The notes beneath the pieces were generated by a model. The model was not told the DNA's origin and did not search any database. It worked only from the letters and a program-made list of their open reading frames with translations. From Prunella strophiata (Eukaryota > Chordata > Aves > Passeriformes > Prunellidae): a stretch of 64,000 nucleotides of DNA. Of this stretch, positions 38,101 through 45,700 are shown piece after piece. Position 1 is the stretch's first letter. Each line of letters begins with the position of its first letter. The translations under genes and the position numbers were made by a program. The stretch spans positions 19,243,446 to 19,307,445 of the forward strand of contig JAZBQD010000033.1 in NCBI GenBank assembly GCA_036583965.1, given 5' to 3'.

Positions 38101-39932
38101 ATTGTTTCTGTGCCCCACTGGAATGCAGGAACAGATGCCTGCTGAAGGCAGGCAGGAAGACACCTTACACACACCCAGAGGAGCTCACCTTGTAGGAGGA
38201 GCTGGCACAGGGGTCGCTGTCCTCGGGGCCACATGTGTCCCCCTCCTTGGCGGCGACCATCCCGGCCAGGCAGCTGTTCTCCCTCACCGCGGACACGCAG
38301 CACTGCTTCTGGGCAATCCTGCAAGGGCCAGGCCACCACTGTCACACAGCCCGGGCAGGGCTCTCTGACACCCCCAGGAAATGTCCCAGTGCCACCTCAA
38401 CTACCCCACTACTAACACCTAAACACGTGCAGAAAACGATCCTGGCAGAACAGGAACCAATTTTTTTAATGGGTATCTATTAGTATCTATCCCCTGGATC
38501 CCTGTAAGTGTCCAAGGCCAGGTTGGACAGGGCTTGGAGCAGCCTGAGATAGTGGAAGGTCTCTGCTCATGGCAGGGGGTGGAATGGGATGAGCTTCAGT
38601 CCTTCCAACCCAAACCAGACTGGGATTTTACAATCTTTAGGTAGTGAGTTGAGCTGGAGCAGACTCTTGGGAGCTGCAGGAATTGCAGGGCTCCAGCACA
38701 GGCAGTGCCCTGGAGCTAGAGAGGCACAGGGTCACCAGTTCTGCTCACTGACACAGCTCCCAGTGGCAGCAGCAAGATTTTGTCCTTGCTTTCCAGGCTC
38801 TGAGGGCACATACTTGAATACTTTTGTACATAAAATGTTTTCTTTAGACGTAATATTTATGGGCAGGCTCAAATCTTTAAAACAGGGACACAACTGAAAT
38901 TTTACAAGTAAGACAATTGAACCCCTGATCTCTTACTCCTTTTAATCCCAGTAGGTTCACAGGGATTGAAACGTTTAGGATCTGGCTTTTTCATCTACAA
39001 CCAGCCTCAGATGTGCAGGTGCAACTCATTAATGTACTGGATTTGTACCTACTTAGGCCGAGGCTGGAATTTTTAATCTGCCTTTACTTCACAGACAGTT
39101 GGTATGTGTCAGGTATGACATGCCAGATCCTAGTGGGGAGGATTTCAATCTCCCAGTAACTTCAGAAAGGTGCAATGATACTAAATTTGATAACAGGGAT
39201 TATGCCAAAGTTTTTCAATGCTGTAAATGACGGGATCAGTCTTCGAGAATGTCAGTCTGGAGTGACTTTGTCTCCATCCCTCCCCAAGGGCTGCTCCAGG
39301 CTCGTGGACAGGGAATGGGATGAACTGCAGCTCCTGAGGTACTGGTCCGGGTTACCCCGCAGCCATCCCTGGACTCCTGCTGAGCAGAGGGAACCTGGCT
39401 CCCTCTCAGAGCAGGATCAGGGTGTGGTGCCCCCTCCAGCAGAACCAGGGGCCGCTCACAGAGCAATAAACACATCCCTTAATGACACAGATAATCAGTG
39501 CACTCAGCACTTGCCAAGCTCTGTCCTCCCCTTTAACTGCAACTCCGCAGATGGGCAGAAAACGGGGAACACAAATCTGTGCTCTGCTCATGGGAGAGAC
39601 AAAAGGAAACCTTAAAAATCTTTGGTTCAGATTAGATTTTGGGCAAATGGAGGGGGAAATCCTGGCTTTTAATTAGCCATGAATATTGTCAGTCTACAAA
39701 TAATTCAGACAATGAATGACACGGTTTCCAGTCTCCTCGACATCCTATGAAGTACTTTTGATTTCTTTTCAAGGGCTACTCTCTATGCTAACCGAAGATA
39801 TTCAGTTTTACCTTACGTACCTGCAAATATCACCATCCGTGCCACTTACAGGGATTTCTGTGCACTCCCCGTTGTCTATAGCCCACTGCTGGCCAGCTCC
39901 ACAGCAGCTCTCAATCAACTCCTTTGTGGAAC
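10782..39932 (-). CDS. FBLN2: Fibulin-2, partial (16 exons; 5' exons not in window)
   Basis: Spliced gene on the minus strand. Joining 39932-39821, 38318-38189, 33937-33751, 32935-32729, 30763-30647, 30214-30113, 28764-28624, 23323-23189, 22102-21965, 21658-21515, 17447-17318, 16816-16691, 16075-15959, 14991-14863, 12676-12553 and 11139-10782 gives about 798 codons. The order is three anaphylatoxin-like modules, linkers, eleven EGF modules (most with the D-x-D/N-E-C calcium signature) and a fibulin C-terminal domain. Fibulin-2 is a secreted extracellular-matrix glycoprotein of basement membranes and elastic fibres. Eleven EGFs and the C-terminal residues match FBLN2 better than FBLN1, which has fewer EGFs. 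Every splice site seen is GT-AG, and nearly all internal EGF introns are phase 1. The N-terminal signal peptide and cysteine-rich/acidic domains are missing. One exon (17318-17447) has a +1 frameshift. The family call is very secure; the N-terminal boundary is simply outside what I can see. Confidence 0.95.
11140..12552 (-). other. FBLN2: FBLN2 last intron
   Basis: Intron bounded by gtgagt (minus, at 12552) and the acceptor at 11140. It contains an LTR-like insertion (about 11387-11650) in the opposite orientation to the gene. Nothing else recognised. Confidence 0.85.
11387..11650 (+). mobile_element. Solo LTR-like element, antisense within FBLN2 last intron
   Basis: Plus-strand order of promoter and polyadenylation signals: an octamer-like atgcaaat near 11474, a TATA box in cttataaaagt near 11489, aataaa near 11588, then a T-rich U5-like tail ending CCCCTCA at 11650. 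TG at 11387 and CA at 11650 are plausible ends. I could not find a clear target-site duplication, so the ends may be off by tens of bases. No internal retroviral sequence flanks it. Confidence 0.55.
12553..12676 (-). CDS. FBLN2: FBLN2 exon: last EGF module and start of C-terminal domain
   Basis: 124-nt exon, acceptor cttag before 12676 and donor gtgagt after 12553. It encodes [32 protein letters not shown] and PSNYRKVSD. It is the last, atypical EGF of fibulins, whose final cysteine lies in the FECPxNY motif. HNCS is a possible N-glycosylation site (N-C-S). It ends in phase 2, and the split Met codon is completed by the last exon. Confidence 0.95.
12677..14862 (-). other. FBLN2: FBLN2 intron, no other feature seen
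   Basis: AT-rich intron between the last two EGF exons, bounded by canonical gt/ag. No repeat family or exon recognised within it. Confidence 0.8.
14863..14991 (-). CDS. FBLN2: FBLN2 exon: calcium-binding EGF ([12 protein letters not shown])
   Basis: 129-nt exon (phase 1-1), acceptor cacag before 14991 and donor gtaaca after 14863. It encodes [40 protein letters not shown] and TCR. The AGILCTFRC...[11 protein letters not shown] block is a hallmark of FBLN2; FBLN1 differs in this module. Confidence 0.96.
14992..15958 (-). other. FBLN2: FBLN2 intron with a short pentanucleotide repeat and CR1 fragment
   Basis: Bounded by canonical splice sites. It holds an (aaaac)n run at about 15034-15055 close to the acceptor and a CR1 fragment at 15301-15505. 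Confidence 0.8.
15301..15505 (-). mobile_element. CR1 LINE 3' fragment
   Basis: Plus strand starts agaatcatagaatcacag and runs through a region like tgccatggcagggacaccttcc and ctgaacctggctttgaacactcc. This is the reverse complement of the avian CR1 3' end with its terminal attctatgattct repeats, so the element lies on the minus strand. It is 5'-truncated, as most CR1 copies are. Confidence 0.85.
15959..16075 (-). CDS. FBLN2: FBLN2 exon: calcium-binding EGF ([13 protein letters not shown])
   Basis: 117-nt exon (phase 1-1), acceptor tgcag before 16075 and donor gtaagg after 15959. It encodes [31 protein letters not shown] and AEDGHSCK. This is the strongly conserved fibulin EGF with the [18 protein letters not shown] core. 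Confidence 0.96.
16076..16690 (-). other. FBLN2: FBLN2 intron, nothing else seen
   Basis: 615-bp AT-rich intron between two EGF exons, with canonical gt and ag borders. No repeat recognised. Confidence 0.85.
16691..16816 (-). CDS. FBLN2: FBLN2 exon: calcium-binding EGF ([12 protein letters not shown])
   Basis: 126-nt exon (phase 1-1), acceptor ggcag before 16816 and donor gtacca after 16691. It encodes [36 protein letters not shown] and KHCE. The N-E-C-W...[12 protein letters not shown] block is shared with FBLN2 and related to FBLN1. The C-x-N...Y-x-C pattern fits the Asp/Asn beta-hydroxylation consensus of calcium-binding EGFs. The exon is more GC-rich than its introns. Confidence 0.95.
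16817..17317 (-). other. FBLN2: FBLN2 intron, nothing else seen
   Basis: 501-bp intron downstream of the frameshifted exon. Donor gtatgt and acceptor ggcag look normal, so the frameshift is not paired with an obvious splice-site defect. Confidence 0.85.
17318..17447 (-). CDS. FBLN2: FBLN2 exon: calcium-binding EGF with +1 frameshift
   Basis: 130-nt exon, whereas every other internal EGF exon here is a multiple of three. Acceptor ctgcag before 17447, donor gtatgt after 17318. From the sixth codon onward it reads [34 protein letters not shown] and SRSCI, an intact FBLN2 EGF. The upstream exon hands over one base, so the exon should start D-V-D-E-C. An extra base (plus-strand a at 17439) instead gives GAC then TGA, a stop. 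No nearby AG restores the frame. It is either an assembly error, an allele, or a real lesion. Because the neighbouring exons share phase 1, skipping this exon would keep the rest in frame. Confidence 0.9.
18367..18721 (+). mobile_element. Solo LTR, antisense within an FBLN2 intron
   Basis: About 355 bp starting TG (18367) and ending CA (18721). Plus-strand signals occur in LTR order: a TATA-like catataaggtc near 18500, attaaa at 18631-18636 followed by a T/G-rich stretch, and a GC-rich U5-like end (cggccgagccgagtgagg). No internal retroviral genes or second LTR are present, so it is read as a recombined solo LTR. A clear target-site duplication was not found, so exact ends are approximate. 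Confidence 0.65.
19871..20030 (-). mobile_element. CR1 LINE 3' fragment
   Basis: Begins acagaatcacagaatcatt, then aggctggaaaaggcctcc and accaagtccagctgttga, the reverse complement of a CR1 3' end. The match fades after about 20030. Confidence 0.85.
21515..21658 (-). CDS. FBLN2: FBLN2 exon: calcium-binding EGF ([11 protein letters not shown])
   Basis: 144-nt exon (phase 1-1), acceptor accag before 21658 and donor gtgagt after 21515. It encodes [40 protein letters not shown] and NEEGTRCV. The six cysteines and calcium-binding start are intact. The last codon is split with the frameshifted exon that follows. Confidence 0.95.
21659..21964 (-). other. FBLN2: FBLN2 intron, nothing else seen
   Basis: Short 306-bp intron with canonical borders. 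Confidence 0.85.
21965..22102 (-). CDS. FBLN2: FBLN2 exon: calcium-binding EGF ([11 protein letters not shown])
   Basis: 138-nt exon (phase 1-1), acceptor aacag before 22102 and donor gtgagt after 21965. It encodes [39 protein letters not shown] and DPEGNCV. The [15 protein letters not shown] end matches the same module of FBLN2 nearly residue for residue, which makes this one of the best diagnostic exons. Confidence 0.96.
22103..23188 (-). other. FBLN2: FBLN2 intron, nothing else seen
   Basis: 1.1-kb AT-rich intron with canonical borders and no recognised repeat. Confidence 0.8.
23189..23323 (-). CDS. FBLN2: FBLN2 exon: calcium-binding EGF ([11 protein letters not shown])
   Basis: 135-nt exon (phase 1-1), acceptor cacag before 23323 and donor gtaagg after 23189. 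It encodes [39 protein letters not shown] and KDGECV. The six-Cys EGF pattern and D-I-N-E-C start are intact. The KDGEC ending is typical of this FBLN2 module. Confidence 0.95.
23324..28623 (-). other. FBLN2: Large FBLN2 intron next to the EGF exon alternatively used in mammals
   Basis: 5.3-kb intron, the largest in the EGF region. It holds a T run near 24569-24583 and an A run near 27000-27019, both simple repeats. I found no EGF-like exon inside it and no recognised transposon. Confidence 0.75.
28624..28764 (-). CDS. FBLN2: FBLN2 exon: EGF module, alternatively spliced in other vertebrates
   Basis: 141-nt exon (phase 1-1, 47 codons), acceptor ctgtag before 28764 and donor gtaaga after 28624. 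It encodes [39 protein letters not shown] and RHRKCV. Six cysteines and the calcium signature are intact. In mammals an EGF exon at this place in FBLN2 is alternatively used; because this exon is in frame with symmetric phases, skipping it would leave the frame intact. The sequence does not show whether birds skip it. Both flanking introns are fairly large (1.3 and 5.3 kb). Confidence 0.92.
28765..30112 (-). other. FBLN2: FBLN2 intron, nothing else seen
   Basis: 1.35-kb intron upstream of the EGF exon at 28624-28764. No repeat or extra exon recognised. Confidence 0.8.
30113..30214 (-). CDS. FBLN2: FBLN2 exon: second EGF module (short, non-calcium type)
   Basis: 102-nt exon (phase 1-1), acceptor gtgcag before 30214 and donor gtgagt after 30113. 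It encodes [18 protein letters not shown], then [16 protein letters not shown]. It is a short EGF without the D-x-D-E-C calcium start; the first Cys partner is supplied by the preceding linker exon. The NGPCK start and MADGVSCE end match the equivalent FBLN2 EGF. Confidence 0.93.
30215..30646 (-). other. FBLN2: FBLN2 intron, nothing else seen
   Basis: 432-bp intron, rather GC-rich and rich in CAG/CTG words, with canonical borders. Confidence 0.8.
30647..30763 (-). CDS. FBLN2: FBLN2 exon: cysteine-poor linker
   Basis: 117-nt exon (phase 1-1), acceptor ttgcag before 30763 and donor gtatgt after 30647. It encodes [28 protein letters not shown] and ends DKCK. It holds one cysteine and no EGF pattern. 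Its place between the first EGF and the NGPCK-type EGF agrees with the variable Pro/Ser-rich linker of FBLN2, which also ends with a single Cys before the next EGF. Conservation is low here, so support rests on splice sites, phase and position. Confidence 0.82.
30764..32728 (-). other. FBLN2: FBLN2 intron, nothing else seen
   Basis: 2-kb intron. A short (cca)n run occurs at about 32529-32546. No transposon or exon recognised. Confidence 0.8.
32729..32935 (-). CDS. FBLN2: FBLN2 exon: linker plus first EGF module
   Basis: 207-nt exon (phase 1-1, divisible by three). It encodes an acidic linker with [18 protein letters not shown] and LPGDD, then an EGF starting [17 protein letters not shown], continuing [15 protein letters not shown] and ending DGTSCSP. 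Six EGF cysteines are present, together with the D-L-D-E-C calcium-binding start. The [25 protein letters not shown] block is specific to FBLN2 among fibulins. Acceptor tag before 32935, donor gtgaga after 32729. Confidence 0.94.
32936..33750 (-). other. FBLN2: FBLN2 intron, nothing else seen
   Basis: 815-bp intron between the third anaphylatoxin module and the first EGF exon, with canonical borders. Confidence 0.8.
33751..33937 (-). CDS. FBLN2: FBLN2 exon: third anaphylatoxin-like module
   Basis: 187-nt exon beginning in phase 0 and ending in phase 1, acceptor ag before 33937 and donor gtgagt after 33751. It encodes [19 protein letters not shown], then the [16 protein letters not shown] core, followed by a Pro/Glu-rich tail ([14 protein letters not shown]). 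The paired CC motifs and the [14 protein letters not shown] block are diagnostic of the third fibulin anaphylatoxin module and closely match FBLN2. The tail leads into the linker before the first EGF. Confidence 0.93.
33985..34158 (+). mobile_element. CR1 LINE 3' fragment
   Basis: Plus-oriented CR1 tail: gtggtggagtccccacacct, then cacttgaggacgtggtttag and an end reading ttctattctgtgatt. This is the sense orientation of the CR1 3' end. It starts only about 50 bp beyond the exon at 33751-33937, on the acceptor side. Confidence 0.8.
35769..35866 (+). repeat. A-rich AAAAC/AAAC simple repeat
   Basis: Nearly pure A and C for about 100 bp, with aaaac, aaac and accccc variants. It resembles a degenerate poly(A)-type microsatellite. 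Confidence 0.9.
38189..38318 (-). CDS. FBLN2: FBLN2 exon: anaphylatoxin-like modules 1/2
   Basis: 130-nt exon, acceptor ag before 38318 and donor gtgagc after 38189. The first base completes an Arg codon and the exon ends in phase 0. It encodes [16 protein letters not shown], then [12 protein letters not shown] and DPCASSSYK. The QKQCC pair closes the first module and opens the second, so the modules straddle introns as in other fibulins. Phase and translation join cleanly to both neighbours. Confidence 0.9.
38319..39820 (-). other. FBLN2: FBLN2 intron between the first two anaphylatoxin exons
   Basis: 1.5-kb intron holding a CR1 fragment (38490-38635). Nothing else recognised. Confidence 0.8.
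38490..38635 (+). mobile_element. CR1 LINE 3' fragment
   Basis: Contains gtgtccaaggccaggttgga, then cagggcttggagcagcctga and gcttcagtccttccaaccca, the sense strand of the CR1 3' region. The terminal octamer repeats are degraded. Confidence 0.8.
39821..39932 (-). CDS. FBLN2: FBLN2 exon: first anaphylatoxin-like module
   Basis: 112-nt exon with acceptor ag before 39932 and donor gt after 39821. It opens with two bases of a split codon and ends with two bases of an Arg codon completed by the next exon. It encodes [10 protein letters not shown], then [12 protein letters not shown], then a stretch ending DGDIC. The CC...C...C spacing is the start of the first of three anaphylatoxin-like modules of fibulins, homologous to complement C3a/C4a/C5a folds. 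In FBLN2 this module follows the acidic N-terminal domain. This is the most 5' exon I can identify in the window. Confidence 0.9.
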
Positions 39933-41556
39933 CTGTACAAAGCATACACACAGAATTTTTAAGATTATTTTGTATGGAATGGATTCGGTTTAACTCTGCT
40001 TCTTAATTAAGAAGATCTTTAAAATAATGATAGTTCAGGGTGAGGTTTTTCCCTTTTTTTCCACATTTTGTTTGGTTATAAGGAAAAAAAAGGAAAGAGA
40101 CAATTGATACCTAAAACGTCTTGACAAAACAGATCAGCTGGTGATGTCCTTCAGGGGGGAACAGCAGAAGGAAATTAAGAGTTGTAAATGCTATAAGTGA
40201 CATAAATGGTTTGAAGAACATTCCATATTTGACAACTCTGAGCAAAATCCTTGAAAAATCATGCTTGGCCACTTGGTGCAAGTTGATTTAGTCGTTATGC
40301 TGCTGTAACAGTGCCCTCACTACACAGGCTGAGTTAACATAGAGTGCCCCAGCCTTGCATGGTTCAGCTGGCTTAAAAATACAGTGAAAAGGGTCTGGGA
40401 GCCATAACTCTGACTGTGAAACACTGGCACTAAGGTGTAGTAAGAGAGATGTCCATGGAGAACTCTGCTCTACCATTTTATGATCCCACATTTCATTTTG
40501 TGGATTTGCACCCAAGATGTAAATGTCCAGGTTGCAGTGAAATGGGATTTTGCTGGATCCTCTACACCTACTGCATAGACTTGGGGCACTTTGTTTTCTT
40601 CAAGCCTTCGGGGAGGAACAGCCCAAACCAGACCTGCAGATGCAGGGGGTTAATGACCAAAGCCATTTGTGTCCCCCCACCCTGCCCAGCTCCTGCTCAC
40701 ACGTCAGGGCAGTGGCACCACAACAATCTGCACATGGCCCCCAGGCTTTGCAATGCTTTCATTTTCTACAACACATTAATAACCTTAACATATACTTGAG
40801 TCCTGAGAGCTGTATTAGGTGTAAGAGCTGCTCTGTGACATTGGAGGGTAGATCTATGCAGTTAAACTGGTAGGAAATATATCCAGTACCAGATAATTAC
40901 AATACATTGCTATAAAACCGTGAAATTTTAACATAGTTCTAATTCACTCCCTCGGTGGACACTCCATTCATTTTACCAAGTGCTGAAATACATTTGTTGC
41001 TCTTGCTGGAACATGAGACTAGAGCAGAATTTAACTATCTACATTGCAGTAATCTACATGATTTATAATTCAACTGAAAGCCAGTTACTCATTCCTCACT
41101 GAAGATTCAATATCAGATTGCTGTACTGAAGTGCCATACTATTAAACAGTCATATTTGCAAAATATATTGCCTTTTGCTGTGATCTTATGAATAATTAAA
41201 CCTAGAATGAAGTTATCATAAAATAAACAAACTACTGCCTTTTATCTTCATCGGGAATTTAAAAGAACCTGGAATAACTCATAACAGGACTCACAGACAT
41301 TAGCATGAATTTATGATATTTTAATTCTCCATTAGGAAGAACAAATATATACAACTAAATACATGCACAGGACTGGGGATCATAGAGCTTCTATGCTGGA
41401 TAGAGATTTTCAGCTCTGTAACAAACTTTGAAAAACAAAACCATTCAAATAGAGTTTTGTTTATTTGGGGCTTCCATGATATTAGCAGATTTAGAAGCAG
41501 ATTTGCATCTGCTAATGGAAAACAAAGTAATTTTGTTTGAGAATTCTATAATCCCA

Positions 41557-41596
41557 CTTTTGTTTTTTGGTTTTTTGTTTTTTTGGTTTTTTTAAA
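41557..41596 (+). repeat. T/G-rich simple repeat
   Basis: Run of T with interspersed gg (ttttgttttttggttttttg and similar), probably a decayed T-rich microsatellite. Confidence 0.8.
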
Positions 41597-42664
41597 TATA
41601 CTGTGTGAATCCTTGATAAAGTCATTTCACAATGCACCTGCTAATAGATAATTTGCTATTTATAGATTTCTTCACTAAGGAAAAAAAAAAGGTACTTTAT
41701 GTCAGGCTGCACTAGAAAACAGCAGCAGTTTCCTCACTTGTTTGCAATTCAGAAACTCACCTCCTGCAATTATCACTCTGCATCAGTCTGAAGACTTGAA
41801 CTACAGAACATTTTAGCCTTATCTCAAATATTGGTGTATTATCTTTTAAAGACACTTAGAAGTTAATTCGAATATTTTTACTTTTCCCTCAGAGAATTTT
41901 AACTCTTCCCTGCCTGTGCTTTAAAGTTGCCTCAGTGCCTGATCCAACCCTGAGCAGCAGCCGGATGGCCTCAAGCTGAGCCAGGGACACATCCAGGTTT
42001 TCCATGGTCACATGATATCCACACAGCTATAACATGCTAAGAATTTCAGCTTTCAGCTACAAAAATCTGCTGTGAGTGAGTGTGTGCATTTCAAAAAGTT
42101 TAGTTGAAGCTCAAACTGAGAAAAACACACAGTTAAAGGTTACTAAATTATTTCCTCCCACTGTCACAGTGAACCATAAGTTTCTTAGAGCAGAAAAGGA
42201 GACAAAGTGGATTTTCATAAACTTTCCTCCCCTTTTCTCCCCCAGTGTTCACAAATTATGTTTCCAGAGTGATAAATCATCAGCCAGCTCTAGCAGGTCA
42301 AGAAGGGATAGAATATCTCAGTTTCTTGCCAGAGCTTTTTTGATACTGAAGTTTCCCTGATTTCAGCTTCACATGAATTTCCACTCAGACCATTTCACAC
42401 CTTTAACACCTCCAATTTGCTTGCTCCCATTCTTATGTCGGGTCTGCAGCTCTGCAGAGCATTTGCATCGACTGTATAACTCTTGTTATGCAAATGCCCA
42501 TTCTTGGAGCCGGCACTCCTGACTGAGCTGTCAGCAGCTTTATCCATCATTCCCTTCCAAGAGGTTCTTTTGTCTCAGTAGAACGACAGACAAACCTTAA
42601 GACACCAGCACTTCCTCACTGAGCCTGGTAAAACCCTGGCACAGAGTTCCCAGAGCAGCTGTGG

Positions 42665-42775
42665 CTGCCCCTGGATCCTTGGAATGTCCAAGGCCAGGCT
42701 GGACAGGGGTTGGAGCAGCCTGGGACAGTGGAAGGTGTCCTTGCCCAGGGCAGGGGTGGCACTGGTACATCCCTT
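42665..42775 (+). mobile_element. CR1 LINE 3' fragment
   Basis: Contains gaatgtccaaggccaggctg, gacaggggttggagcagcct and gacagtggaaggtgtccttg, a sense-strand CR1 tail segment. Both ends are truncated. Confidence 0.8.
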
Positions 42776-45700
42776 TGCACACAAACTGTTCTGTGAACCT
42801 ACGACTCCTCACACGATGGGAGCAGCAAGGACTGACCCACCACACCAACCAACCCACCCAAGCCTCCCACGCACGAGTGGACAATGATTTCCCTTTCCAC
42901 TAAAATTACTCCAGCAGCCACGATATTAAGGAGTCTTAGATAGTAACTTCAACTACAGAGAGACCCAAGTAAGGCAGACACAGTGCAGGGGCCTGGACAG
43001 AATCACTTGACTTCAGGCAGGAGGTGAAGTTCAAAACTGGTATTAACACCGAAACCAATTATTTATAAGCCAGGGAAAGCCAGAGCACTGGATGAATCAC
43101 CAGGAGGATCAGGGTGTCAGGCAGGGCACTGTCAGCCCCAGGTACCCACATCTCTTCACTGCTGGCTTTAATTCCAGCTGTTAATTGCTGGATCAGCACT
43201 CACATGTGAGACACGCAAAGGTCATACTCCCAAAACTGAGCTGAGCTCTTGCTGCTATGATGGAACTTCCTATTCCATTCCTATACCTGAAGAAAGTAGC
43301 TTATCTTCCCCAAACCCATAGTATTTACACTTGCACCCAGCACATACACTTAAGAAGAATTGGCAGAAAAATAAACTGTACTTCCTTATCAAATACCTGC
43401 CTGACAACATAAAACAATATATTATGAAAAATAATGACAAAAACCTCACAGAACAACTTGGGGGAGTTCTTAAAATACTGAAAAATAACTGTTTCCAGTG
43501 GGTCTTTTTTTCTGCTCCAACCTCTTCACCATTTAAAGCTCTAATAAATAAATAACAAAGTACTGTAGCTTTACCCCTTAACAGGTTGTCATTTCCTATC
43601 TTATCAACAGCCTGAGAGGCTTTATTAAACTCCCTCACTGAATTTCACAGTCTAGGTGTGCACTATAACATGTTCTCAACTTGGTTTATCTGGGATGGCT
43701 GGGAAGACGTTTTAATGAGTAAGGTAAAGAGGAGGAGAACATTTATCTTGGCAAAGACAGGGGAGGGGAGAATGACAGCACAGCCCCAAAGCCAGCTGCT
43801 TTCACTCCAAACTGAGCTATCACTTACGTCATTGGGGCTGGTTAAGCTCTCCCAGGACCTGTTCCCAGATAAATGAGCAGAGGGTTTTACTCTGTGCAGG
43901 TTCCTGCAGGCTCCTCCAAGTGCCTCAGTGTTCAGGACGTGTCTGACTCTAAATCTCCCTGAAATAAGGGCAATGCTGGAGTGTTTCCATGACCAAACCA
44001 CAGTTAGCTCACTGCTCGAGTAGGGCATTAACCCACAGTGCTCTCCTCAGTCTTGGAGGCTTCTCCCCTTGGAAATGATGGAAAAGCAGATTGCAGGAGA
44101 AATACAGGCTGAGCTGAGCACACAGCACACACCTCTCGGATTCAGTTCAGTGCCTAATCCTTTTCCACCACCCTCTTCAATTCCTGCCTGCCATGCCATC
44201 ACCACAGAAGTGTAAGGGAGGTCCATTACACTTGGAGCAACCTGCCTACATTTTAAAGCTCATGCACCAAAGTGTTTTTCTGTGCTCTCTTCCATCCTCT
44301 GAAGGCACCCGTGTCTCTTTGGGAATCCATCCCACCACTCATCCAGGACAAGTTCCTGTTATATTGCCTTCACTCCTTGGGAAGCATCTGCTTTCTATTT
44401 CAACCTGAAAACATTCTGTTTCCTATGTTATTCTCTTTTTCATAAATTCCTCATGCTGGCTTGCTTGGCAAAACATAGAGAGCTGTGTCTGCCCCAAGGC
44501 ACAATGAAAAACTGGATAACCCAAGCTGAACGTTCATTTTACTGTGCACCATACAGTGGAGACATACATCAACATTGCCTCAGCTAGGCTTGTTTGGCAG
44601 ATTTTGTTCAAAGTGTCAATGAATAGCAACCTTATACTCCCTCTGGCTTTAGTTCTGTATAATCCTTGTAAGTCAAAACTTGTATTACCTGTGGCAGAGG
44701 CCAGATAATTTAGACAATATTTGGTCTTTAACGTTTCCATGACAGCATCCTTTATTAGATCCAGGTTGAAAGAAGGAGGGGGGGAACAACTAAATAAATT
44801 CTTTAACCCTTTTCACCAGCTACAAACCCAAGCAATTCCTCTGCCTGCCATTTCAGAATGTGTCTCATTTTGCTGTATCCTTCTGCCACAGAGTTTGAAG
44901 CAGAACAGTTCATGCACAATCATCCTTCCATCAGTTACAATGATAACTCAGAGCAGGCAGAATGTTTCTTGCCCTTCAGCTCAGTCTTGGCTGTATTTTC
45001 CCCCTCAACACTCCTTCCCCAGATATTGCATAGAGTATATTTATGCTGGCTATTAACTTTCAAAAGCGTTGAGGCTTTGGAAAGCCTGGTTCCGATTCCT
45101 TGTAATTCCTGTCTGAAGAATTTTATCTTGGGGAGAGCAAGCCCTTTGCATGATCTGTTTTGTGGCTAGGTAGGCTCCTTTCTTCAAAGCATTTCCACCA
45201 GCCCTGTTTAATTTTAAAGTTAAAATTTGGAGGAATAGTGTCTATCAGGGAATGTAGTCAGGGACTGCCTGTCAGAGCACTTGGGAAAATTAGGCAGGAT
45301 CACTAAATCTGCTGCAGCTCAAACACTGAGTAAGCCAGGCACTTCCAGGATGTTCTTAACCAATTATGAACTCAGCTGAGGTTGTAATGGTAACTAAATT
45401 ACAAAAACAATATTCCTTCATCTTAAAAAATATAAAGGCAACAAACATAAAGAAGCAAATAGATGTGTGTGTAAGGCCTTCATTTAGCTTATATGCTCCC
45501 CTTACATCAGAGTGCTTATCTACAGAAAAAAATGCATTAATTTCACCATTACCCATTCACACCCACACACTGCAGTGTTAGAGACAGCCATCCATTAAGA
45601 CACATTTCTGCTTTAAACTTTAAAAGTTTAGCAGTGAAAAAGGTCTTTGTTTTGGACTGGGAGTGTTGATCAAAGACAAGCCAAATTACTGTGCCATTTT

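Larger units (their letters stand above)
33938..38188 (-). other. FBLN2: FBLN2 intron within the anaphylatoxin region
   Basis: 4.25-kb phase-0 intron. It contains a CR1 fragment (33985-34158) and an A-rich AAAAC/AAAC repeat (35769-35866). No extra exon seen. Confidence 0.8.
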